From positions 2,820,201 to 2,884,200 of the forward strand of contig NW_021167083.1 of assembly GCF_003711515.1 (NCBI RefSeq): a stretch of DNA of 64,000 nucleotides, read 5' to 3'. Each line of letters opens with the position of its first letter. Positions within the stretch are counted from its first letter, which is position 1. Of this stretch, positions 11,130-22,772 are shown piece after piece. Position numbers and translations under genes: made by a program. Below the pieces are notes generated by a model that did not search any database, was not told the DNA's origin, and saw only the letters and a list, made by a program, of their open reading frames with translations. The DNA is from Sodiomyces alkalinus F11 (Eukaryota > Ascomycota > Sordariomycetes > Glomerellales > Plectosphaerellaceae).

Positions 11130-13718
11130 ATATATATTGGGGAACGGATTAAGTGGTTTAAGACGTTAAAGGCGCGGAAGCGTAAACTCGACCGATTTAT
11201 CGCCCTTAAGGTCGCTAGGACTAGTTCCTTAACTATAAACTACCCTAACCTTAATAGCCGTGCTATCTTACGATAATATATCGTGGAGCCTTATCGCTCT
11301 ATTCTAAATACCTAGTCCTTTATCCCCTTCTCTTCCACTATTTAGGGCCACGATAATACTAATCCCCCTAGGACCCTTATTAGATCTAGGGTCTATTCTT
11401 TATAGGCGAAGGTTAACTACGTAATCCTTAAATAGAATAGCGAGTTATAAGTAAAATACCGGATATTTATCTAAAAGGTAAAGTAACGGTTTATAATTAA
11501 CCTAGATAGCCTTTGTAATAACGCCTTAAAGAACTATTGTATTATAACCTCCTTACTAAACTACCTTAAGAAAAGATAGTAATCTTACCTCTAGTATACT
11601 TACGATAATAACTTATTCCGGGTTACTTAGAGGGCTCTAGAAACCTAGTTAGGCGAATAAGTTAACGATTACGATACGTATTTACTCGAGGTCGCCTTAT
11701 AGATATAAATAAATACCTATTCGGACTAAAAGCCCGGCGAATCCTTTATAAAGTTTATTTAGCGGTAGGAAACCATAAAAACGGAACTCTCTAATCGCCT
11801 ACTAGACTAGTAGCGAATCTAGATAGTCCTTATAAGAGTCCTACCCCTAATCCGGGATTACGATTTATCTACGTATAAAACTCCGAAAACCTACCTAGAA
11901 TATAAGAAGGAATATACAAGGGCTAAGTAACTAAAAATTAAGCTCTTAGTAAAAGGATAATAGCCGACTACCCCCTATACTAGCCGTGGCCGAGGAACCC
12001 TCCCTAGAATACGGGCGACTTCGAACTTACTTAGAACTACTAAGAATATAGGAGAATTATAGGATTAGGCTAAACCCCCTTATACCCTAATTCAACTTAT
12101 TATATAATATAACTATAACTAAAAGAGTTATTACGCTAATACTTACCCCTCCCTTACTTATACTAGTCTAAATAAACTACTTATTTCGCTAACACGCCTA
12201 ATAGTAAGTCGCGTTATAGGTAAGATAGCCTAGGAACTAACTCCGCCTTAAGCGGCGGCCACTACTATTATACCGGTAAAAGCGCACGTCTCCCTCCGCG
12301 AAGTCAGGGAATAGGTATAGACCCTGGCTTTCCTGGATAGGGAAGCCGATATTAATATTTTGGACTAGTCCTTTCTAAGTCCTAACTAGGTCCCCTTTAG
12401 ACCCCCCTCCTTATATCTTGGATTATAGAGGGATAAGAGAAATCTACCCTCGGCTCCGTTACTCGGCTTATCTTTATAACCGACCGCTAGAAACAAAGAA
12501 AAGTATAATATATTAAATTTTAGGTTATAAACCTAGACCCTAAGGGCTTCCGAATTATCTTAGGAAGACCTTAGCTAGTAGCCGTTAACTCTATAATCGA
12601 TTAGTAAACTAGTACCTAGAATTACCCCCTAAAACGCTCTAACCTCCACGTTAACTTAAGCTAATAAGAACTACGGAAAGCTATAAAAGAGGCTATAACG
12701 GTTTTAATCTTATCCTCGTCTATATTAGTCTAATACGTAGCTAGGGTAGGCCTAGAAGTTAACCCTTACCCTCCTAATCCGGTAGCTCCCCCTAACCCCG
12801 TAGCCCCCCCTAAGCCGGCTATCCTCCCTAAACTATACTAAGACTTCGCTAATATATATAATACTAATAATACCGGACGGCTCCCTGCTTACTAATAATA
12901 GGACCACGTAATTAAAATCGAGGAAGGGAAGAAGCCCCCTTTCGGCTATATCTACCTACTAGCCGTATAAGAGCTTAAGATCCTCCGCTAATATATCTAA
13001 GACGCTATCTATAAGGCTGGATCCGACTATTATCTAGTCCCTACGGGGCCCTTATTCTTTTCGTCCCTAAGAAGGGGAGTAAGTTACGCCTTTACGTGGA
13101 CTATAGGGGGTTAAATAAGGTGACTATTAAAGACTATACCCCGTTACTATTAATTCATAAGATCCTGGACCGTTTATTCTTAGCATAGTATTTTACTAAG
13201 CTAGACTTTAAGAACGCTTATTATCGGCGCCGGATTAGCGCCGGCGACGAGTAGAAAATAGCGTTCCGTATAAAATACAGCTACTTCGACTATCTTATAA
13301 TGCTCTTTAGCCTAACTAATGCCCCCGCGAGCTTTTAATAGTATATTAACTAAGCCCTTACCGGATACGTTAATATAAACTATACTATATACCTAGACGA
13401 TATCCTTATTTATAGTAATAGCCTAGAAGACTACCGAAAGTATATACGTTAAGTCCTAGCTAGGCTCCGGGAATAGTCCCTTTACGCCAACCCCGATAAA
13501 TACGAGTTTAAGACTCACGATATAGATTTCGTTAGTTTTATCTATAGCCTTAATAGCGTATATATAGACCCCGGACGAGTTAAGGCTATTCGGGACTAAG
13601 AAGAACCTAATAGTATTAAGAAGATCTAAATCTTCCTTAGTTTTACTCGGTTCTATAAACACTTTATTAAAAACTATTCTAAGGTGGCTACCCCCCTTAC
13701 CGACCTTTTAAAGGGCCC
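11130..13718 (+). pseudogene. Ty3/gypsy gag-protease-reverse transcriptase remnant
   Basis: Plus-strand frames read gag-like helical sequence from about 11130 to 12100, a protease-like block at about 12270-12360 (LAFLDREADINIL, close to the LxDSGADxN motif with Ser-Gly altered), and a clear gypsy RT from 12940. The RT shows [37 protein letters not shown] and YLDDILIYS. The catalytic YLDD at about 13390-13402 survives while the frame has RIP-type stops all round. The sequence breaks off at 13718 just after KNYSKVATPLTDLLKGP, before RNase H. The missing downstream part resembles what opens the window at 1-2440, but I have no evidence they were one copy. Confidence 0.85.
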
Positions 13719-16182
13719 TTGATCTAGGCTCCTAAGTCTTTCCCCTTATATCTATACTGTATTTAAATATTTATAACTAGTATTCTAGACCCCCCCCTTA
13801 CTCCTTTCTTTATTTATTACTTATTCCTAAACCTCCTTTATATACCTACTATTTATAATAGCCCTTAGTTTACTACCTAGCCCGCTTCGATTACTCCTAC
13901 TACCACCGCCCCTAAGTGTTAGTAGTCCCCTATTACCGCCGAAGACCTAATTAAGCTACTATAGACCCTGATAAGCCGTGACTAAGAGAGTATTATCGCC
14001 GAGGTCGTTAAAGCCCTGTCCCTTACTACTACGATATTAAGAGCACCCCTAAATCCCCTCGCTACTAAAGCTCCCCGCTTTAGTAATAAGTCCCTCTCCA
14101 CGTTCTTTTAGCAGTACGATAACTATACTAAGCTTAACCGTCTTAATAAAGCCGATACAATTACCTACGTTAACCTATACACGGATACGGCTATTTATTA
14201 CGCTATTAAACGCCTAGTTAAAGAGGTTTAAGCCGCTAAAGGTAGTTAGTCTAATATAGTTAAGAAGCTCGTTAAAGAGTACTCTTATCTAGATCCTAAC
14301 TACTAACTTAACTTCTCTTACGAGGTTTATTAGCTTCGGGTAAAATAGAAGATATATGAGATTAATAGCGTTTATTAGGTTAGGGACCTATTATAGTAAA
14401 TTACTATGTAGAAGGCTAAGGCCGAGCGGGTTTAAGGCACTTTCGTTAAGGACTCCGAGCTTTACAGTATCGTCCTTATTATTCTGTATAGAGATATTTA
14501 TATATGTATCGCTAATAAGCCTTAGATTTAAGCCGCTAATCTAAGGAAGATAGTTAAGAGCTATAGGCTGTTTTCGAAAATACTACGCGAGTAGTCTACG
14601 GATATGTAGGAAGTAAAGGGTAAGGCTATTAACGGAGACGCTATACTAGGTATAGCTAAGTCTAATTAGTCTAATAGTGCCGCTTTCTAGCCTAGTATCT
14701 TAAGGCGGCCTATTATAGTCTAGGAGTCTATAGTCTCTTAATCGGATATAGATAAGCTCGCCGACCTCCTTAAGAAGTATACTATTTCCCATATTTATAA
14801 TAGAGCTAAGGGAGTTAGGGGTATTACTGCCTAGGTGCTCGCCCTATCTAAGAGGATAGGTACGGAAAAGATTTAAGCCCTCCTTACTATAAAGTCTAAT
14901 CTAAAGAACGCCTTTTACACCGTCCTTAAGCACGCCCCTTAGCCTACGATAACTACTTTAATACACTTCGCTGCCCCTAATTAGGCTAATAATACCGCTT
15001 ACTAGCCTAATAACGCCTAGTATACTAAGGAGATCTACTATTAAGGACCCCGCTCTAGATATAATAATAACCGATATAATAATAACCGCCCGACCTAGTA
15101 ATACGATAACTGCCTAGGATAGCAAAGAGGTGCCTAAAATAACGAGTAGCCTCCGCTAGCTCGCTACTACTACTACGGCTAAGAAGAGTATTAGAGAAAT
15201 AACTACCCTATCCTAATCCACGATAGCGCCTATAATCTAGTTAAGTAGTAGTTCCCCGAGTATTTAGTTATAGATTAGAACGGTACCTAGGTAACCTGCC
15301 TAGAGACCGAGCTACGAGTTAACGAGTACTAGCTATACCGACGCCTTATACTATATTAGCTAGCCACTAACCTTTATAGTCGATTTAAGGAGCTCGTAGA
15401 CCTCTATATTAAGACCTTCTAGCCTGCTACCCTTCCCTATAAGACTAAAGAGACTAATAGGCTTACTATTAAATATATAGTTAAGCAGGTATAAAAGCAG
15501 TAAGTCGGTTAAGATAGTTAGGCTAACTAAGCCACTTAAGCCTCGAGAGTCACAAAGGTCACAGGATCTATTAATCTTATTACTACGAGAGTGTATACTA
15601 TGTCTATATTTCGATACACTTCCACTAACCCCTAGGACCCTCTTCGCACTACTAGGAGTGGTAGAATTAGTAAACCCACGCTAAAAGTAGCTGGTTCCCC
15701 TAATTAGGCTATTTAATAGACTATATCGACTCCGGAAAGCTCCTAAATAGTTATAGAAATAGTTAATAATACCGATATAGATAACGGACTCACCCCTGAT
15801 TCAATAGCCCCTATATCTAGACCTATTACTACCTCGACTATTACCCGGCCTGCCTCGCGAGCCTCGGCTTAAAAGGATACGCTTAATTTATTCCACTAGG
15901 AGACTATTATATGGAAGGTCCGCGAGAAAAGCCTAAAGCACCTTTTAGAGATAGAGGTTAAGGTTCCTATAGTTTACCTCCTCTCCACTAATAAAGCTAT
16001 CCTCGCGGACTATAAGGAGACGCTAAGATCGATCGGCACCTAGGTAAAGCCTTATAAAGTTATCCGCTTAACCCCTAAAGAGGCCTTTTTTATAGACTCC
16101 TTACCCCTTAGACCCGAATGCCCTATATAGTTTACGAATACCACGACTACTACCCCTACGCCTAATAGTACCCTATCTATTA
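13719..16182 (+). pseudogene. LTR-retrotransposon gag remnant with CCHC-like knuckle
   Basis: Starting directly after the truncated RT, a plus-strand frame reads a gag-like protein from about 13860. It has Pro/Thr-rich N-terminal sequence, then a helical capsid-like part (STFF*QYDNYTKLNRLNKADTI) and an Asn/Arg-rich basic stretch near 15050-15100. A block at about 15155-15200 reads ARYYYYG*EEY*RNNYP, which is a CxxC-G-EEY-RNNCP zinc knuckle with Cys changed to Tyr. The following 1 kb is less clear. It ends where LINE L2 begins at 16183. The class (gypsy or copia) cannot be decided from gag alone. Confidence 0.6.
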
Positions 16183-19100
16183 AAAGGCGATAATATTCGT
16201 GTTGTCTATTAAATCTGTTACTGTTATTTTAGGAGTCTCCTTTAGTTCCTTATAAAGAGTGGAGATATAAAGGATAAAGAGGATAGGGGATATTAGTAAG
16301 CCCTATAGGATATCCCCTTTAAGGTGCCGTGGGGGGCCGTCTCGCTATTAAGTAGTAATTAAGCTATACGGTCTTTTAGAAAACTATTTACTAGTATAAT
16401 AAGCTATGGGAGGAAACGTGTTCTTTTAAGTACTTTAAGAAGATAATCGTAGGGGACGGTATCGAAAACGCCCTTAATATCTAGTTAAAGTATCGAAGCG
16501 GTACTACTATAGGCCTAGCTCGCCCTTACGGCTTCTGTGACTGTTTATACTATTATCTCGGTACTTCGCCCTATTCAGTTATCTATTTACTCGTTTAAGA
16601 GGAGCCGATATTCCTCCGCTATAATAGCGTTACGGTCGGTAAGTATAGCTTTAAGGACCTTACCTATTATATTAAGGAGTAATATTAGTCGCTACCTTTT
16701 CGTTATTCCGTAATTAGCCGGCGGCCGGCCTTCCTTCCTAAGCACTACCACGATAGCGTAGCGGCACCACTTTGGGTAATAGCTTATTTCGAGGCACGCT
16801 ATAAAGATTATACTCAGCCTTTAGTATAAGGGGGTTCCGTAAGCCTCTAAGAGCCCTGCTAGGAGTGTATCTAGCCCTAGTATAGCCCAAGGCTTAGTCT
16901 TCTTAAGGCGCCCTATATATACGCTACGGTTATATCGCGGCGTATATTCTAATCGGGGGGAAGCTCTATGCTTAAAGGCCTATAGGTAGTAGGATAAGGG
17001 GGGGGAAGAACTTCCGGCTTAGGACTTTAGCTTTCTTAACGTATAAGGTAGCTAGGCTATCGCTATCGTCTTAGCGTAGTAGTAGTACCGAAAAGGGGTC
17101 CGGTAGCGCTTTACCCTTTATTTTTCCTTATTTCTAAAGTCGCTAAAGGAGGTTATCGTTCTTCCCGGTTAAGTATAGCAGATATCTCTAGTATAGGCAC
17201 TTCGTTACCGCTATAGCCTTATCTTAGCACCTCTCCGCCGCTTAGAACTTATCGTATCGGTTTCGTGACTTCCTTACCGTATATCTACGGTGGAAGCGCT
17301 ATACCTCCTAAGTAAAAGCGGTTAGCTCCGCATTCTACTAAGGGGTAAGTAAAAGTCCAGGGGTATTACCACGGCGACGCGGTATAGCCTTATCGGCCAG
17401 GGTTATAAGGTTATCGATTAGGTTATCTAGTACTAAGTCGATATCTTCTAGTATTATAATAGGGCCGGTCTACTATAATTACGTAGCGACGAGCTAGGGG
17501 ACCTATAAGGGGTTAAAATCCTTCTAGACCTAATAGGGCCTAACTAGGTCCCGCGGTAGTATTATAGCGGTGCTTACCGCGGTGTCTATCTCTATATAGA
17601 TTCAGGCTATCTATAAATAGTAATCCGACCCTATAACGGTCTTATTAGGGCCGTTAAAGTCGTAGCAGAGCCCTTATATCGCCTATATAAGGTTAATAAT
17701 ACTAGCGCGTCGGCCCGGGCAATACTATATAGTGGTTCTGGGAGGCGGGGGGGTAACTAAGTCTAGGTTCTACCGGGTTATAAGTGTAAGCAGGGTATTA
17801 GCCTAAGGGTAGTATCGCGGTGGCTATAACTATAGGGGGTAGTATAAGTTAAAGTCCCTTATAAGGATATATCGGCCTTATAGCGGCACCGTATTAAATA
17901 TCCTCTAAAGGTATATTCTAGGAGACCCTAGCTAACTAGTAGTTCTCTAAGTAGATTAACTAGATTATAAAGATATTATCTCCGGTCCCGAATATAACTG
18001 TATAGGTATCACGGTAGGCCCGCTACGTCTATATATATAGCGGGTATCTTTTATAGATATAAAGGAGGTCACGGTACCCTCCTTAGATTAGCTAGTATAC
18101 CCTTTAGGGGAGGTAAGCAGGGCTTTTCGTAAAAGGGTTAAGACCGGGTTCCTGGGTTACTATCACGTTATACTCGGCGCGGCACTAAAACAGGAGCTCC
18201 TACCACGCCTAACTCCTCCTTATATTCTATTAAAGAATATAGATACTTATTAGTTAAAGGGGGGGGGGAGGTTAAGATAGCGTGCCTAGTAAGACCGGGG
18301 TCTAGCTTTAGGGCTCCTACTATAGTACCTTGCTAGCCCCACGGGGGACTATATACACGCTTATCGGCCCGGGTATCGGGGAACTCTCCTAGCCCCTAAT
18401 CATCTTCGAGGGGCGTCCTTTATCCCTTTAAAGGGGTCGGTCTTAGTCCTAGGGTATACTAATCTAGAAAAGGATTTACGGCTATTGCAAGTATACCCCT
18501 TTGCTTTAGCGGGTAATATTATAGTCTCTGGCTCTATACTTATATACCTCCCGGGTCTTCTCGGCCTCTTTTTTTAGTAATTAGTAGGAGTCGTTAACGG
18601 TATCATAGTCCCCGGCGTAAGCGGCGTAGCGGCGGGGGCGCCCTAGCACCGCTATATTATAATACCCTAGGCCTTACGGGTATACCAATTCTGGCTTAGT
18701 ATAGTATCGGTATACTCTTTGTACCGCGGTCTAGCCGCTAGCCCTATAGCCGAAGTATAAGTATTTATAATACCTTACGGGGCTAAGGTTAGGATTATAT
18801 AGTTCGTAGATATAGCTACCCCCCTTAAAAAGGAGGGTATTCCGGATAAGGCTTACTACCCACCCCTTCCGGAGAAGCCGATTTAAGGAGGAAAAGTATA
18901 ACCGTACCGGTGCCGTGGTAGGGTACCCGTTATTAGAATCGGAAGAGTTTAGTCTCGGGGTTTATCTTTTATAGGGATACTAATAGGTCTTTTTTATATA
19001 GGGCACTTAGGACCTCCCGGGGGATAGCCTTAGCTAGTATAGGGTAGGTTCATATAGCTAGGGTAGCTCCTTTACTAAAGTCTTTCTTAATCTATTCCTC

Positions 19101-19860
19101 CTTATAGGTGGCTTACTATTATACCCTTTTAGTAGAGGTAAAGTAAATATCTCCGCTAAGTAGTTTCCGTGCTATTACGGTATTGTGTTAGATAGTTATA
19201 GTATTTATAGCTTAGATACTTTCTTTTAGGCTCCTGGTTTTAAGGGGGTAATCTTCGGGGGAGGTCCTTTAGCGGATAATTAGTTCTTAATAATACTTAG
19301 CGGGGATTATCTTCGGGGGGGCGGGGTGGCGCGGTAATACTATCGCGGGAGTCCTAGGGGTAATATCGGCCTAAGTTTCCTTAGCACTACTAATACCCTT
19401 TTAGAGTTCCTCCTGGATAACTTAGTATACGGAGGCGTATAGGTATACTAATAGCGTTATACCGGCGGCGTTCCGCGTACGTATCGTGATTAATTCCTTT
19501 ACTAGCTTTATAACCTACTTAATCGTATTCCTATGAGCTAGTAGGGCCTAGACTTCTACCTTAATCTTAGCTACTCTCGGTTCTAGGGAGCGTAGTAGTC
19601 CCCTTTTAGCCTTATATCGGTTCCGCGCTATATTCTGCCTCGGGGGGGGAGCGCCTATATTACGAAAAGTGGGTTCGTTACGAATTCTACGTAGTCGAAG
19701 TCGGGATAACGCTATTTATCGATTCTTTTAGTTATACCGTAGCGCCGGCGTTACGGTGCCGCTATAATAGTATCCCGGGAGGGAGGCGGTAGTTATAATC
19801 TCTATCTCGGTAGGTTTATCGATTTTACTCCTATTACGCGCCCGTGGTTAATAGGCGTCT
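16183..19860 (-). mobile_element. LINE L2, Tad-like non-LTR retrotransposon, 3' end missing
   Basis: On the minus strand it aligns with L1 (25650-29640) and L3 (59030-61478). It opens at the RT catalytic box (VxDLIDNTNII where FVDD is expected) and continues upstream through the RT motif GLLISPILFILYISTL (about 16300-16230) and the endonuclease end motif IGSDYYL (SDH with His to Tyr, about 17610). It then runs through a cysteine-knuckle ORF1 region and the 5' part of ORF1 to about 19860. L2 carries more ORF1 than L1, whose copy stops at the equivalent of 19640. It lacks everything 3' of the RT box, which is not the usual 5' truncation, so deletion or later insertion removed that end. Confidence 0.8.
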
Positions 19861-20955
19861 ATATATATCTAGTATTAAATAAAGAACCTTACCCTTACTT
19901 TTAAGGAGGAACCACTAATAGTATACTACGATAATTAATAAACTAAGTAGCTACTAGAATCCCTTAGACTATAAGTCACGTCTAAATTAAAGTATCTTAC
20001 TATCCACGCTTTTTAGATTCGATAAACCGTTTAAAAAGGGACCGTCTTAATTAATTAGTTCGCTACTAATAATATCGTTAGTAATAGCCTCATAAAGGTA
20101 CTATCACTATAGAAATAAAGGGAGTATTTATATCTGCTTAGTATAAAGCTCCCGGCTAAATCAGATTAAAGTAATTACTAACAGAAAAGGAAAACGCCCT
20201 TCTATTGGCTTTTAATCGAGGAAAGCGGTTAATTACATCGTTCTTTTAAGTGTTTTATCTCCCTATAGGCTATTATTTAGGCTACTATTTTAAATACTGC
20301 TCAACTGCTTTTTAGCTTTAACGCCTTTAATGCCGTTAATTAATACCTAGGCCTGTTTTACCCTGGATTTTAAGCTTTAAGTCAATAAGCAGAATAGTTA
20401 GGTTTAATCCTATAGTTCTAGGGGGGTGTATTAGATACCCTTAGCCATCTTGTCGAGGTATAACAAACTATATTATACTATATAACCCCTATTTAATTAT
20501 ATTATAGGGTATATTCAAAACTCTCCTCAATAGAAAAGCTTTAAAGATTTAAGTAACATACCTCTACTAATAATACCTAGGTACGTACTTCTATACGATA
20601 TCGACTTTATCTATTAGGGAGTTATAAAGTTATTTGCCCGGATACCTAGTCCCCCGGTTTAGTATATCTAAGCCCCTATATTTTATATAGAGAAATATAT
20701 ATCTATTTATAGTTTACCCTACCTATTCTCGTAATACTATTAGTTTACTCGGATCTGTAAGTATACTATATAAAATTAAACAGGGGTTAGAGTGTATTAG
20801 ATATATAGAGTTCCTTAATCCTATATATCTATAGTTATTTCCCCTGCTTTTTTCTAATAGTTAGATATCCCCGTAAAGTACTACGAACTTAGATAAATAC
20901 ACATATAATTCCGTACCTTTATTTATATTCCGACTCCTAGTATATTATAAATCAT
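19861..20955. other. RIP-mutated stretch left of the Derlin gene
   Basis: No coding motif recognised on either strand. A segment near 20180-20250 (AAAACGCCCTTCTA, then a TTTTAATCG-like stretch) resembles the copia 3' internal end at 50400-50460, so a small fragment of that family may be present. CA/TG content rises abruptly near 20960, marking the edge of the gene island. Confidence 0.4.
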
Positions 20956-21284
20956 CTTAGAGAGCACCTATGGCTATAAAGGAGACCCCCTTTATTAAGC
21001 TGGCCGATACCTCTGGAAGCCAATCTGAAGAAAGATCTCTGAAATAGTCCTGTGTCCGATAGGCTTTATTGATATCTGATCGTGACATACGTGGGTTTAT
21101 GAAGCTGGTGTGCTACAGCCCCATCCTTTGCCCCAGTAGAGACAGCTTTGCGTAGCGGTGTTGTAGATCCCGAGGCCGTCCATAGCTGTTGAGACTGACT
21201 GCAACTGATGCATCAGGGTGGCCTCTCCCATAAGAATTTGACATAGTCGCCAGAAACAAGATCGAATCTGATTTGAAGTGCCGA
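20956..21284. other. Downstream flank of the Derlin gene
   Basis: Normal CA and TG content, no repeat match in the window and no separate coding signal. It should hold the 3' untranslated region and polyadenylation site of the minus-strand Derlin gene. Confidence 0.6.
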
Positions 21285-22092
21285 TCACCGGACTTCGCCA
21301 GCGATGTCCGGAGCACCCACAGCAAGATTATCATGGCGAATAGGGTTGCGTGTCTCGTCATTCGGGGCTTCTGCCTCGAAAAGCCGCCTCCACCACGACG
21401 GTGGATCAAAAGGCCTCGAACCATGATGCAGTGGGGGGTAGACATCGGTGAAGAAGTACCATACGTGGCCTATGACGACTCCCATAATTTCATCTTTAGG
21501 GATAGAACCATGTAGAACCAAGCTGAAGGCCATTAGGACCCACGGCAGATACGGTGCTGTGAAAACCAACAGACCCAGGAAGCTCAGCCTCGTGTCTGGA
21601 TTTCGGCGGGACCATATATAGACAAGAGTAGAGGAGAGAGGGTGTCCCAAGAAAGGCATCGAGACTAGAGGGGAGAGCAGTAGGAGGCTTATCATAGCAT
21701 AGACCAAAAGCCACGAGAAGTGGGCAGGTGAGCGTCCTGATGACTCCTCCAAGAGTCTTGCGTAGCGTTGAAGGAAGTAGACATGAAAGAGAAGGTCGAG
21801 GGAGAAAGGCCCGAAGTAGAGAAACGTGGTTAGGAGCCGCCAGTACTGAGACAGTATCAGCAACCTTGTGTGCACCGGGGTCGCGGGAGTATATATTTGT
21901 TCAAGAACCAACCTGTGACTTGACAAAAACGGCACGGAAACTGTAGAAGAGCTGGAACGGTGTGACAATCTGACACTGCACCATCGCGCTGGTCAACACA
22001 GTCGCTGTCGTCCACCACCTAGTGCATATGGGCATCTCCCAAAACCATGCTTCGAGAGGTAACCTCCCCCCATCTCCCATCATCTGATCCAT
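21285..22092 (-). CDS. Derlin (Der1-like) ER-associated degradation membrane protein
   Basis: Derlins are rhomboid-like pseudoproteases in the ER membrane that work with the Hrd1 ligase to move misfolded proteins to the cytosol for proteasomal degradation. The gene has two exons, 22092-21913 and 21845-21285. The 67-nt intron 21912-21846 runs GTTGGT...CTCAG with a GCTGATA branch-like site, and joining at CAG|TAC restores the frame. The product is 246 aa. It starts MDQMMGDGG, then LPLEAWFWEMPICTRWW, ITPFQLFY-like VTPFQLFYSF, the conserved WR pair (residues 62-63), GPFSLD, YIWSRRNP (136-143), PWVLMAFSL (161-169) and a GVVIG motif (182-186) before YFFTDVYPP. Hydrophobic segments fit the usual six membrane spans. 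The C-tail (DPPSWWRRLF, then acidic) shows no obvious p97-binding SHP box. The ATG at 22092 matches the family's usual start. No RIP-type stop is present, and length is normal. It is not yeast Der1-specific enough to give a symbol. Confidence 0.93.
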
Positions 22093-22560
22093 CCTGTCGC
22101 GAGATCCGGGTTCATCGCTTAGTTGCCTGGTCTTGAGGATTGAAAATAACGGGTGGTTGGGCCAAACAACCCAGAGTACCCTCTGTTGGGGGCTCAGACA
22201 AGGTAGGAGGAGGTTAGTCGGTGAAAAGATACGTCGAATTTGTCTGATTCGAGATAACCGTTTGGACGATAGGGTAGACTGGTGGGTGTTGTGTCGGTGT
22301 TCGCTACAGCCTTGCACCCGAAAAGACGCGGTAAGAATCTCGAATAGTCACTCAATCCTGACAGAACCCATGCGATCAGCGTCAGGCCACGTCACCAGTT
22401 AGCTGTCAGAGGTATCCGCACATTCCTCGGGGTGGTACTTCCGACCGTTGTTGAATAGACCGTAGTTTTTGTTGAACAGTCCGTAAGTTTTCGGTTACGT
22501 AACGGGCACGGACTTAACCTCGGTAATCCGGGCGAACAGACACCTGCAGAATTTTTACTA
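22093..22560. other. Upstream flank and 5' UTR of the Derlin gene
   Basis: Unmutated sequence with normal CA/TG that ends near 22550, where RIP-mutated DNA begins. It must contain the promoter of the minus-strand Derlin gene. A long frame continues upstream of the chosen ATG (to 22317), but that part has no Derlin similarity and reads as leader. Confidence 0.6.
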
Positions 22561-22704
22561 TAGAAAAAATAGTAGTAGCAGTTTCCTATTAGTCCTGCTA
22601 CGATAAGAGGGATATACTTAACTAAGTATTAAATTTACCCTTTAGTTTTAACTATATTTTCAACGGTTCTAGTTATACTATATGAAATAATTAAGAGTCT
22701 TACT

Positions 22705-22772
22705 TATTATTATTATTCTTCTTCTTACTCTACTATCCTATCTAATCTAATCCATAGAAGCCTAGCTAGACT
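22705..22772 (-). mobile_element. Very short extra 3' end of LINE family L beside L1
   Basis: It repeats the 3' tail of L1 (AATAAT tract, GAGTAAGAA, then GATAGGATAG) immediately outside L1's own tail at 22773-22800. Either a separate, extremely truncated insertion at the same A-rich target or a tail duplication. Confidence 0.6.

Noticed and set aside
14356..14544. 62-residue plus-strand frame
   Set aside because: It lies out of frame within a readable gag remnant and is a chance opening.
21113..21714. Several frames overlapping the Derlin gene on both strands
   Set aside because: They are alternative-frame shadows. Derlin motifs and the splice junction fix the real frame.
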